The notes under the pieces are model-generated. The model had not been told where the DNA came from, did not search any database, and was given only the letters and a program-made list of their open reading frames with translations. A DNA stretch of 34,431 nucleotides from an uncultured bacterium (GTDB lineage: Bacteria; Patescibacteriota; Gracilibacteria; Absconditabacterales; Absconditicoccaceae): positions 1 through 34,431 of the forward strand of contig CAMOEC010000035.1 of assembly GCA_946611795.1 (NCBI GenBank). The letters are read 5' to 3'. Positions 1 to 10,971 of the stretch are shown in pieces. Made by a program: the position numbers and the translations under genes. Position 1 is the first letter of the stretch; each line of letters opens with the position of its first letter.

Positions 1-1371
1 AACTCATATAATGATTATTTGGTCTCATTTTTTTATCATTTTTTCTTCTTTTAGGGCTTCTATTGCTATTTCTTGATCTTCTGACATATGTTTAGAGAAT
101 TTTCTTATCTTTTTTGAAACTACTCCGAAGTTTATTCCCATAGAGTAGTGTGTTTCAAAGTCTTCTGTAAATGATATAACTGGAATGTTTGGCTTTAGTG
201 CTGAAAGATATCTTGCAAGGTTTCATGAATATGAAAAAGCAACAACGGCTTTTGCGTGTATTTCATCAGCAAGCATTAATGCATAGCGTGAAAGTGCTTT
301 TTTTAATACTTCTGCTTCATCTGTTGTTTGGATATCAAAGTCTTTATGTTTGTTGGTTGTAGTTTTTTCTGCTTCACTTATTATTTTTTCCATATATTGA
401 ACAGCTTTAATTGGGTATTTACCAACCGCTGTTTCATCGGAAAGCATAACAGCATCTGCTCTCATAATAACAGAATTGTATACATCACTTACTTCAGCTC
501 TAGTAGGGAATGGATTGTTAACCATACTCTTCATAAGTTCTGTTGCAATGATAACTGGTTTTCAGTATTGAAAACACATATCAAGTATTTTCTTTTGGTA
601 TACAGGTAATTCATATATAGGCATTTCTATTCCTAAATCTCATCTTGCAACCATGATTCAATCTGATTTTTTTACAATATCTTCAAGGTTTTCAATTGCT
701 TCTTTGTTTTCTATTTTAGAAATGATCTTTATGTGCTTTCCTCAATTTTTATCTAGGAAATTTCTTATTTCTTTTACATTTTCTCATGTTCTTATAAATG
801 AGGCTGCAACATAAGAAATTCACATTTTGATTCAAAACAAAATATCTGTTCTATCTTTTTCAATCATTGCAGGAAGTGATACTTTTACTCATGGGAGATT
901 GATGTGTCTTTTTGATCATATTTCAGCATCGTTTAGTGCTTTTACAATGAGATGGTCTTTTTTGATTTCTTTAACTTCAACAAGTAAAAGTCATGAATCA
1001 ATAATGATTTCTTGACCTGGTTTTACATCTTTGATAATTCCTGGATAGTCACAAAAAATATCTGAATTTTTAGTTAGTTTTGTTTCATCTATGTGGATGT
1101 TAAATACTTGATTCCTTTTTACTTGAAGAGGGGTTTCTCTTATACCTGTCCTTATATCGGGACCTTTAGTATCAAGAAGAGTACTAAGATGTGTATAACC
1201 TTTTTTATTAGAATCATTAATATCTTCTAAAAGTTTTTTACTACTTTCTGGTGTTGCATGGGTGAAGTTAATTCTAATAACATCAACTCATGCATTATAT
1301 AATTGCATAACTTTATCGATAGGGCAATCATCTTTAACTGTTGCGATAATTTTTGTTAATTGTGTTTGCAT
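1..1371 (-). CDS. pyk: pyruvate kinase, 3' end beyond window
   Basis: Catalyses phosphoenolpyruvate + ADP to pyruvate + ATP, the last step of glycolysis, in the cytosol. The 457 codons seen open with [12 protein letters not shown] and carry [10 protein letters not shown]. Residues about 236-247 read SDGIMVARGDLG, the metal and substrate loop, with G238 and G244 both encoded by TGA. The motif [18 protein letters not shown] with the following [10 protein letters not shown] follows, and a C-terminal allosteric-type domain runs off the window at KKGDQIIIIG without a stop. ATG at 1371 is the first start in frame and gives the usual pyruvate kinase N-terminus. It lies 24 bases downstream of murE on the same strand, so the two are probably co-transcribed. 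TGA read as glycine is required throughout. Very sure of the family. Confidence 0.97.
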
Positions 1372-1395
1372 GTTTTATTTTAGTTAGTAAATGTC

Positions 1396-2715
1396 TTAAT
1401 TAATATTGTTCTTAATTTTTTCTAGTTCGTTGTAGTCGCTCCATTCTCTTTTTCAGTAATTTGTTAGTTGAACAGTTTCATGTCATTTACCAGCAAGGAG
1501 AATAATATCTCATGGTTTTGCTATTTCTGTTGCGAATTTAATAGCATAATGTCTTTCTGGTATAATATATGATGTTTTTCATGGAGCTAAAAATCTTTCT
1601 TGGATAGGTTTGCTTAGTTCATCTAAGATACTAAGTCTGTTTTCTGTATCTGGGTCATCATCAGTACAAATAGCAACATCTGAAAACTTTCGAGCTAATT
1701 CTCACATGATTGGTCTTTTTTCTGTATCTCTATTTCAAGGAACTCCAAATACAGTAATAAGTCTATTATCACCTTTTTCTTTCTCTAAGAATGTTAGTGT
1801 CTTTTCTAGAGCATCAGGAGTATGTGCAAAATCAACAAAATAAGTTGCTCATTTTATTTCTTGTTTTTGAAGTCTTCCGTTTACTCCTTGAAAACTTTCA
1901 ACAGAAGGGAGGATTTTATTGATATCTAATCCTATTTCTATTCCTACTGCAATTGCAGCGAGAATATTGTTTACATTAAATGCTCATAAAAGATTTGTTT
2001 TACTTCTATAAAGTTTTCACAAATAAGAGAATGTGAATTCTGTATGATCAAGATATTCTATTATTTGAGTAGCTTTCAAAATTGATGAAGCAGATGATGA
2101 ATAACTAATTTTCTTATCAAGAGGCATTTCTTCAAATCGTTTTCTTCAAGTTGTATCATCTGTTGGAAATACTCAAATTTTAGTTTGTTTTTTGTTCGTT
2201 AATACGTTTTTAAATAGAATCTTTTTCGCATTAGCATATTTTTCCATATCTCAATGATAATCAAGATGATCATGTGTAATATTTGTTAGAACAGCGACAT
2301 CAAAATCTATTCCTTCAAATCTATGTTGATCTAATCATTGTGAAGAAGCTTCTAAAACTGCTATTTTACATCAATATTCTTTTGCACTTGTTAGTAGTGA
2401 TTGAAGGTCAAAAACATTTAAAGAAGTCATTTTTTTAGAATTTGCTTTTCTTTGGTTTCCAATTCTGATATCTGCAGTACTTATTGAAATTGTTGGAGCA
2501 ACGTTATCATTTAATATTTTTTGGAGAAGATTTACGGTTGTTGTTTTCCCATTAGTTCATGTTACTCCTATTATAAAAAAACCATTTCAAGGGTTGTTAT
2601 ATAAGGAATTTGCAATGTCTCATTGTGTCCTTTTGTAAAGGTGATATAGGGATGAATCTTTGATGATTGGATATAATTTATTGTATCAAAGTACTTTTTT
2701 AATTAGTTTTTTCAT
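1396..2715 (-). CDS. murE: MurE-like UDP-MurNAc-tripeptide ligase, short N-domain
   Basis: Mur ligase that should add the third residue to the UDP-MurNAc-dipeptide in peptidoglycan synthesis, using ATP, in the cytosol. 439 residues. The P-loop VTGTNGKTTT sits at about residues 51-60. It is followed by LEASSQ, LTNITHDHLDYH, the FAHTPDALE motif and a C-terminal domain ending in an HETVQL segment. MurE usually has its P-loop near residue 110, so the uridine-binding first domain is about half the normal size. The specificity position that reads DNPR in meso-diaminopimelate enzymes reads DDPD here, so mDAP cannot be assumed and a lysine-like or other residue is possible. A promoter lies at 2760-2787, and pyk follows 24 bases downstream. 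MurF-like or other Mur ligases are less likely given the HTPDALE motif. Confidence 0.9.
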
Positions 2716-2759
2716 AAGATAGAAAGGATTCAAATAAAAAATTCCCATAGTTAGATATA

Positions 2760-2787
2760 ATTATAAATAAGTTTTTCTTTTTTACAA
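2760..2787 (-). promoter_or_regulatory. predicted sigma-70 promoter of murE-pyk
   Basis: On the minus strand TTGTAA (2787-2782) is separated by 16 bases from a perfect TATAAT (2765-2760), about 45 bases before the murE start codon. Confidence 0.6.
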
Positions 2788-2833
2788 TAATTTCTCTATT
2801 TTTTCGGTTTTTTGTTAAAATTCTGGCGTTTTT

Positions 2834-2861
2834 TTGACATATAAAAATTTTTGATTAAAAT
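2834..2861 (+). promoter_or_regulatory. predicted sigma-70 promoter of the 2899-4141 cluster
   Basis: Perfect TTGACA (2834-2839), a 16-base spacer and TAAAAT (2856-2861), 37 bases before the first start codon. It is divergent from the murE promoter. Confidence 0.7.
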
Positions 2862-2898
2862 TTATATGTGAAATTTTTATTTCAGCAAACAAAAAATA

Positions 2899-3171
2899 AT
2901 GACAAAAAAAGAGTTTATGTTGAAGGTAATTGATGCTCTTCCAAACTGGAAAATGGGTTGGGGGTTAAAGGCATTGATTCAAAATAATCAACTAGATCCT
3001 GATGTTTTTGAAAAATTGTATGAAGTTTTTAAGAATAGCGTGAATCAAACTCATGCTGAAATTCAACAACAACAAATGCAAAAAAGAATGGATCAGGTCA
3101 ATGCAATGAAACAACAAGAGCAACAATCTGAAGAATCAGTGAATTTAGATGCGATGATGTCGTCTATATAG
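2899..3171 (+). CDS. small unknown protein, Gln-rich helical tail
   Basis: 90 residues, not recognised. The first half is a compact basic/acidic helical segment containing the run NWKMGWGLKAL. From residue about 54 it becomes a Gln/Met-rich stretch with QQQQMQKRMDQ and KQQEQQ, likely a coiled coil, ending NLDAMMSSI. No signal peptide or membrane segment. It is the first of three consecutive plus-strand genes, with 25 bases to the next and a good promoter just upstream. It contains no TGA codon; its four glycine-region codons are GGN or absent, which contrasts with its two neighbours. The gene is real on the strength of promoter, spacing and stop, but its function is unknown. Confidence 0.75.
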   Translation: MTKKEFMLKVIDALPNWKMGWGLKALIQNNQLDPDVFEKLYEVFKNSVNQTHAEIQQQQMQKRMDQVNAMKQQEQQSEESVNLDAMMSSI

Positions 3172-3196
3172 TTTTATTTCCTATCAAAATAATAAA

Positions 3197-3718
3197 ATGA
3201 AAAAATCAAAAAAAGTGGTAGGGAATAATGTCCCTGTAGAAGAAAAGGTATCATTAGATAATGCCATCTTTGATCTTATTAAGGAGACTTGAGCTTGAGC
3301 TTGATTGGAAGGTCTTTTGAATTTTGAAGATAAACTTTCAACAACAGAAAGACAGTTGACTCCATCTGAGATTGCTATGATAATTAATAAAGTAAAAGAA
3401 GATATTCAAAATCCTGAATTCCTTTCATTTGAAAGTTGAAAAAAGGATGATAAGGATTTCTGATTTGAGGGAGTTTGAACTGATGTAATACCTACATTGA
3501 GCCCTAATTGAGATTGTATCGTTCCGGTTAATTTTTGGTATGATGGTCAAAGAAGAACAATCTTATTAATTATTGAAGTTTTGCCTGATTGAGAAGAAGT
3601 TATATATCGTTTACCAGAATGAGATAATCGTTATTCGATGAAGATAAATGATGTAGAGTTTACTTATCAATTAGTAAAACAAGGGAAATCGTTTGAAATG
3701 AAGTTTAAAGGTAATTAA
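3197..3718 (+). CDS. unknown soluble protein
   Basis: 173 residues when TGA is glycine, starting MKKSKKVVGN and ending KFKGN before TAA. A short alternating stretch TGAGAGLEG near residue 36 is written with consecutive TGA-GCT repeats. The middle is acidic and helical. The last third has beta-like alternation with ILLIIEVLPDGEEVIYRLP. No transmembrane helix, signal peptide or cysteine motif is visible. Second gene of a three-gene run that includes a Gln-rich protein before it and a 134-residue protein 18 bases after it. I recognise no family. The tail resembles a small all-beta domain, but that is a guess. Confidence 0.75.
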
Positions 3719-3736
3719 TTTTATTTTTGATATATT

Positions 3737-4141
3737 ATGAAAATGGCTTTTTGAGAGCAATTGAATCCATATGAAGATTCTGATCAAACAAAAGAAGGAT
3801 TAAAATCAAAAGAATGATTAAATTTTCCAGATCAACCTGCTGATCCTTATGCTGTAAAAAATTTTTTGAGAGATACAGAATGAATGTCTCCTGATGATTA
3901 TGAACAGGCGTTGACTCCCAGGCTAATGAATGGTATAAATTGATTTGATCCAGAAACTTATAGAAAACTAGAAGTAGCGAGTGCTGCGATAGATGAGGTT
4001 ATGGGTAAAAATAATCCAACACTTCAGGATCCTAATAGATGGGAAGAGACAAAAGATGCAATGTTGACATCTGAAAGACGTCTTGATTTCTGAAGAACAG
4101 CAGTAACACCAAATGCATCAGAAGGTTCAAGTTTATGATAG
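3737..4141 (+). CDS. unknown small acidic protein
   Basis: 134 residues, starting MKMAFGEQLNPYEDSDQTKEG and ending EGSSLG before TAG. Low-complexity acidic N-terminus rich in Asp, Pro and Glu, then helical segments (SPDDYEQALTPRL, PETYRKLEVASAAIDEV). Most glycines are TGA. No membrane segment or known motif. Third gene of the plus-strand cluster, with only 8 bases between its stop and the end of the convergent proS. The length and strand coherence of the three genes suggest a small operon of lineage-specific proteins. Confidence 0.72.
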
Positions 4142-4149
4142 TTTAATAA

Positions 4150-5661
<1,512 letters not shown>

Positions 5662-5807
5662 TTTTTAATTGATTTAACAAAAAAATAAAAGTATCTAATA
5701 TTTATTGATTTTTTATCGTGGGGACATGGCGCGTATGAAGATACATACTTATATAATGATTTAAAAAACGACTTAATTTATACTTTTCTTAATTGTGTTT
5801 TCAATAA

Positions 5808-5832
5808 TAAAAAACTGCTACCGAAGTAGCAG
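5808..5832 (-). terminator. Rho-independent terminator with UUCG tetraloop
   Basis: On the minus strand CTGCTAC-TTCG-GTAGCAG (5832-5815) is followed by six T. C(UUCG)G is an extra-stable tetraloop. It closes the transcript of the DsbA-like gene ending at 5879. Confidence 0.85.
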
Positions 5833-5878
5833 CTTTTGTTTTTGCCTTTTTGTATAATTATTTTGGCTTTTTGTTTGG

Positions 5879-6829
5879 CTATGCGTTTAAGCAAGAGCTG
5901 AATTTTGAAGCGTCAATTTTAAGCTCTTTAGCAATACTTTCTAATGATTCATTTGTGAATTTTCCATCAGCTTCAGCAGTAGCGAAAGCTTTATCTAGGA
6001 AGTTATAGTAGGCATCTGTTCCAGCAACTTCTCCTGCACATTCAACTCATTTAGCACCTAAGTCTGCTGTTTCATGGAAATCAAGAGGCATGTTTTTGAA
6101 TACAAGAGCAACATTAGCATCTTCTTCTACGATATTTTCAAGAGTTTTGCTGTCATAATGTCTTTGACAGAATGGACAAATAAGATCTGAATATTCTACA
6201 ATAACGATTTCTGCGTTATTGTTGTTGTTCTTATAGAAAACTCCATCAAGAAGTTTTGCTAATTGTGTTTCAGTAAGAGTTCCTGCATTACCCATATCAT
6301 CTGTTTTTGCTGAACCATCTCTAACAGCAGCAATAGCTTCTTCAAAGCTTGCTTTTGGATAAGCACCTCCAACTGCTTTATACATACGAGTTTTTGTATT
6401 AATAACAGCGTTTCCTGGTGTTCCGCTTAGTCCGAATAATTTGTATGCTTCATCAGCATTTCAATTCCATTCTTCATCTGAAGGATTAACTGGTTCTCCA
6501 GAAGCTGCTTCTGAAGTTTCTTCACTTTCTCCTCACATACTAGCAATTTGTTGCTCGATTTGAGTATTAATGTTTTCAATATACTCGTCTGTCATAACAG
6601 CATCGTATACTTTGTTGAAGTTTTCATCAGATCAATAAGACATTTCGATAATTAATTTGTGCATTTGATCTAATGCTTGTTCTACTTTTCCTAATTTAGA
6701 ATTCATACAAAATCAAAGACAAGCTCCTCAGATAAGTGTACAAATAACTAGGATAAGTGTTCGTAGTCATGTTGAACCACAGCAACCGCAATTACATTTG
6801 CAATCGCAACTTTTTTCTTTCTTTTCCAT
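5879..6829 (-). CDS. membrane-anchored DsbA-like oxidoreductase, apparently permuted
   Basis: 316 residues. Short cysteine-rich cytosolic N-terminus (CDCKCNCGCC), one transmembrane helix at about residues 20-40 (LRTLILVICTLIGGACLGFC), then a Glu/Ser-rich linker and an outward-facing thioredoxin fold. The active site C218-P-F-C221 lies in VEYSDLICPFCQRHY, as in DsbA/DSBA-like thiol oxidoreductases. The segment carrying the cis-proline (FGLSGTPGNAVIN, P138) and its following helix (KASFEEAIAAV) lies before the CPFC, although in DsbA it comes after the helical insert. The protein ends right at KFSSCLNA, where a normal DsbA would continue into GTP. This indicates a circular permutation. It probably forms or shuffles disulfides in exported proteins. 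It is followed by a UUCG terminator, and the one-TM gene at 6861 sits 31 bases upstream. Confidence 0.85.
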
Positions 6830-6860
6830 AATATATTATAATAGGGATAAAATAAACAAA

Positions 6861-7232
6861 TTATTCTTGAGGAATTTCTTCCGTTTCATGAAGTTGTTTT
6901 TCAAGGTCATTTATTTCATTTTCAATATATTCTTTGTATTCTTGGCTTCAATAAATGGTATTTAGTCTTGTATAATTTTCAGTTCCTCAATTATATAATA
7001 GTGTCCAATTATTCATTTGGTTGAGTTTCTTGATTATTATAATTGATAGAATAAGGTTTGTTAATAGTATTACGAAACCTATAATTTTTATACATAATTT
7101 GTAATTAATCTTTGGTATGTCGGGTAGTTCGATTTTAATTTCTTTTTTAGTACTAGTTCTTTTTGTTGTTCTTTGTTTGGTCTTTCATTCTCTCACTTTC
7201 CCTGCATTTTCTTTGTCTTTTTTTAAAGGCAT
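6861..7232 (-). CDS. unknown single-pass membrane protein
   Basis: 123 residues. Lys/Thr-rich basic N-terminus (about 45 residues, ending in IKIELPDIPKIN), one hydrophobic helix at about 50-75 (CIKIIGFVILLTNLILSIIII), then an acidic Glu-rich coiled-coil tail to EIPQE and TAA. The basic N-terminus suggests it stays in the cytosol with the tail outside. It precedes the DsbA-like gene by 31 bases on the same strand, so the two may be one operon. I recognise no family. A FtsL/DivIC-like single-pass division protein would fit the size and topology (basic tail, TM, coiled coil), but no diagnostic residue supports it. Confidence 0.7.
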
Positions 7233-7270
7233 GTCAAAATAGAAAAATTAAAGAAATTTCAGCATTTAAT

Positions 7271-7291
7271 TATTCATTTTCTAAATGAATA
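7271..7291. promoter_or_regulatory. 9-bp palindrome between divergent genes, possible operator
   Basis: TATTCATTT (7271-7279) and AAATGAATA (7283-7291) form a perfect inverted repeat with a 3-base centre. The half-site AAATGAATA recurs at 7406-7414. Both lie in the 276-base gap between the divergent genes at 7232 and 7509. Regulator unknown. Confidence 0.35.
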
Positions 7292-7433
7292 CAAATATTT
7301 CTGAAAAAAATCATTTGACAAAATACAAATAATTTGAAAATAGGGTATTTCAATAGGATATGCTTGCTTTTTAATATTACAAATTTATTATGAAGTGTTT
7401 TTCTCAAATGAATAAACTTTTTTGATAATACTA

Positions 7434-7461
7434 TTGACATTTTCTATAAAATACATATAAG
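7434..7461 (+). promoter_or_regulatory. predicted sigma-70 promoter of the repeat protein
   Basis: TTGACA (7434-7439), 16 bases, TATAAG (7456-7461), 48 bases upstream of the ATG at 7509. Confidence 0.65.
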
Positions 7462-7508
7462 ATATATCGTTCGATTAAAAACCTTTTATCTTTTTTGTAC
7501 TATATATT

Positions 7509-9698
7509 ATGAAAAACCTCTTTTTGTATGCTGCATTCATTCTTTGATGAATGTGTATCATTCCTATGTCAGCTTCTGCTAGCTGTCAGGATATTCGTTT
7601 CTCTGACGGAAGTCGTTTTTGTTTTGATATTAAGAGAATTAACTCTTCAACTTTTGAAGCTCAAGTTAGTTCTAAATCAACATCTTCTTCAATCTCTTGT
7701 AATTTGACATTACCAGATAATAGATCTGTATCACTAAATAATTGTGAATGAAGATTTAACTATGACGGAAATGATATTGGACCAATTCATTTAAGAGCAT
7801 CTTGAAGAACAACATATGATTTGTTAACAAATTATGATTTTAGAAATTGAACTTTTGACGGATATTATAGTTCATATAATTCTTCTAGTTCTTATTATTA
7901 TAATGACTATTATCCTGAAATTAGTTATGTTTCTGACTCAAGACCAGATAGAGATGAATGGATTGATGTAACATTGAAAGTTAAAAGGAATAATTCATCT
8001 TATGATTATGACTGAAGAGTTGATTTTTATGTTGAAAGATATAATTGAGGTTCTTGGTCAAGAGCTTCAAGTTATGAATATGATTTAGATAAAACATCTT
8101 ATACTTTCTCTCGTTCAGATTGGTGAGAAGTTAAATTGTATAATTTGTTAAGATTTAGAGAATCATGAGAATATAGATTAGTTGCAGAATTACGTGATAG
8201 TTCATCTAATACATATGAAACATTTAATGTTGGTGGATATAGTTCAAGTAGTAGTTCTTCTTCATCATCATATAATGCAAGAGAAATCTCTGTTTATTCA
8301 ACTTCTCCATCAAATCCTTCAACTTATGAATGGGTTGATGTAACTATTAGAGCTATGGCAAGTAATTGAAATATTGCAAGTAATTATAATAAAAGAGTTA
8401 AGATTGAAGTTCAAGAATATAGAAATGGATCTTGGAGAACTGCTGAATTCTCAAATTATGATTTAAGCCAAGAATCTTATACATTCTCAACATCAGATGA
8501 TTGAAGAAAAACATTTAATTCATTAGTTAGATTTAGAAAAACTTGAGAATATAGATTAAAATTCACTGAAGAATATGATAGTTCTGTTTATGGTACAAAA
8601 ACTATTAATGTTGATTACACATCTGATAATTACTACAATAATTATAATAACTACAGTTCAAGCTCTTCATATAATGCAAAAGAATTATCAGTATATTCTA
8701 TTTCATCAACAAATCCTTCAACTTATCAATGGGTTAATGTAACATTAAGAGCGTTAACAAATAACTGAAGTGTTGCAAGTAATTATAATAAAAGAGTAAG
8801 AATTGAAGTACAAGAGTATAGAAATGGAACATGGAGAAGTGCTAGTTCTTCAGATTATGATTTAGATAAAACATATTATACCTTCTCAACATCAGATAAT
8901 GGAAGTAAAACATTTAATTCATTAGTAAGATTCAGAACATCTTGAGAATTTAGATTAAAGTTTACAGAAGATAATGATAGTTCTGTATATGGAACAAGAA
9001 CAATAAATGTTGGCTATTCAAATTCTTATAATTCATCTAGTAGTTATAGTTCTTCATATAGTGCAAGAGAATTGTCTGTATATTCTGTTTCATCAACAAA
9101 TCCTTCAACTAATCAATGGGTTAATGTAACATTAAGAGCAATGGCAAATAATGGAAATATCGCTGGTAACTATAATAAAAGAGTAAGAATTGAAGTACAA
9201 GAATATAGAAATGGATCTTGGAGAAGCGCTAGTTCTTCAGATTATGATTTGGATAGAACATATTATACCTTCTCAACATCAGATAATGGAAGTAAAACAT
9301 TTACATCATTAGTAAGATTCAGAACACCTTGAGAATTTAGATTAAAGTTTACAGAAGATAATGATAGTTCTGTATATGGAACAAGAACTTTTAATGTATG
9401 TGGTAGTAGTTATTATTATAATAGTTCCTCTCGTTATTATTATTCATATGGAAATTTCTCTGATAATGAATTGAAGAAAATTAGAGCAGTATATGATATT
9501 TGGGATAATGTTATTTCAGCATTGGAAAGAGATTATCCAAGATTAAGAAATAGCTCATCATGGAGAAGTAGATCTGATACTTTCAAAAGAAATATGAAAG
9601 ATGTATTAGCTGATAATCGTTCTTCATCATTTAGAGATTGGTCTGATTTCTATAACTGATTTATGGATTGGTTAAGATATACAACAGAAACTAGATAA
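7509..9698 (+). CDS. secreted Ser/Tyr-rich repeat protein
   Basis: 729 residues with a signal peptide (MKNLFLYAAF..., cleavage expected after SASA) and a small N-terminal beta domain with a few cysteines. Four tandem beta-sandwich-like modules of about 120-133 residues follow, each with WVDVT or WVNVTLRA, KRVRIEVQEYRNGSWR, YTFSTSD and SLVRFR motifs. Ser/Tyr/Asn-rich linkers separate them. A helical C-terminal domain of about 80 residues starts near 9460 (NELKKIRAVYDIWDNV) and ends TETR before TAA. The modules look like Ig-like or jelly-roll adhesion domains, and modules 3 and 4 are nearly identical in DNA. No sorting motif or membrane anchor is seen, so it may be released or held by the C-terminal domain. 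Its own promoter and terminator make it monocistronic. The family is not recognised; a surface adhesin is an inference. Confidence 0.85.
7905..9405 (+). repeat. four tandem in-frame modules within the surface protein
   Basis: Module boundaries fall near 7905, 8271, 8670 and 9057, giving spacings of 399 and 387 bases for the last copies. Modules 3 and 4 share long identical stretches, including the codons for YNKRVRIEVQEYRNG, pointing to recent duplication. Module 1 is the most diverged. Confidence 0.8.
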
Positions 9699-9721
9699 TT
9701 ACTATATTGTAACTATTAAAT

Positions 9722-9748
9722 ACTCCTCAGAAATGGGGAGTTTTTTTG
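9722..9748 (+). terminator. Rho-independent terminator
   Basis: ACTCC (9722-9726) pairs with GGAGT (9737-9741) and is followed by a run of T, 24 bases after the repeat-protein stop. Confidence 0.75.
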
Positions 9749-9795
9749 TGTTTGCAATAATTAATAGAAACTATATAGTAATTTTGTTTTATTAT

Positions 9796-10854
9796 ATGAG
9801 AATAAGCATGTTTATTAGTATAGTATTTATTATAGCATTCACATTTGTCTATTTTTTTAGAGAGAATTATTTCTCAGAGTTGGTTATAAGTTTTTTGCCA
9901 TATATTTGAGCGATTTTGTTGCTTATGGTTATCTATTGGCTTATTATGCTATGAAGGAAAATTTTCACTAAAAAGGTTATTGTCCCTGCGAAAGTAAGTT
10001 GATCTCCAATTATGTTAATTTTGAGTTGAGTGTTATTCTTTTTGTTTTTTTCAGAATTAGAAGTTTTTTATAATCAGAATTTTTTGGAGGACAATCTAGA
10101 TAATCCGATTAAGATATTATATTCTAATATTTATAAAGATAACAATAATTTTTCTTGAATAATAGCAAGTATTGAGAGTGAAAATCCTGATGTTGTAATG
10201 TTTGTGGAATATTCTGATGAACATGAGAATTGACTAAAGGACTATTTTTCTGAAAAATATCCTTATTATGATAAAACAAATTGGTCAAGAATTTATGGAT
10301 GAAGTGTTGTTATGAGTAAATATCCTGTAACAAATTTTATAAGTGATTTTGAACAAGAAGATTCTTGGAAATATGGTTATTTTAAAATAGATAAAGATGG
10401 TATTCCTTATTATTTTTATCTTCTTCACACAAGCTCTCCTGTTTCTTCTTTTGATTATCAGAAGAGGAATCAACAATTCATTTCAGTTAAGAAAGATTTT
10501 TACCAGCAACATGAAAGTTCAAGAGAGAAGAATTCAAAGATTGTGATGCTTGGAGATTTTAATGTGAGTCCTTGGTCTATTTTTTATAAGAGGTTTGCTC
10601 AGTCTTTCCCATTATTTAATAATATCACAAGATCACAAAAAATATTCTTTTCATGGAATTTGGCAGAAATGTTAAAGATACATGAGGACTTTTCATTTTT
10701 ACCACAGTGGTTTAGGGATAATGTTTGATATTTTCCAATACTTTGGAGTCATATTGATCATGTTTTTGTTAGTGATAGTTTGAAGGTATCTGATTTTAAG
10801 AAAATTCATATTGATTGAACTGACCATGATTGAATGGTTTTCTCAATTGAATAG
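9796..10854 (+). CDS. membrane-anchored EEP-family phosphodiesterase/nuclease
   Basis: 352 residues. Three hydrophobic helices in the first 100 residues (about 1-20, 30-55 and 68-85), then an endonuclease/exonuclease/phosphatase domain. Key motifs are IKILYSNIY (start of the fold), PDVVMFVEYSD with the metal-binding Glu, GGSVVMSKYP, LLHTSSP, MLGDFNVSP with Asp/Asn at about 254-256, SHIDHVFVS and GTDHDGMVFSIE with the catalytic Asp-His pair. All expected catalytic positions are present. The topology places the domain outside the membrane. Substrate cannot be told from sequence: extracellular DNA/RNA, phospholipid head groups or phosphoinositides are all known for the superfamily. An extracellular nuclease that recovers nucleotides would suit a host-dependent cell. 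It lies between the repeat protein and secD. Confidence 0.88.
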
Positions 10855-10971
10855 TTGTGTGTAATTATGCTATTCCATTATAAGTGCTTTTTTCTTTGTC
10901 AAGATTCACTTGTATTCATAAACAAAAACTATATATTTTTGTTCGTTATTTTTAGTTATTTTTTATGTAGT

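Noticed and set aside
9072-9332. Apparent stand-alone gene in the repeat region
   Set aside because: It is module 4 of the 729-residue protein, split only if TGA is treated as stop.
10855-10971. Upstream extension of SecD
   Set aside because: In-frame Met near 10855 adds non-conserved hydrophobic residues; MKGFWTTRRIV at 10972 is the family start.
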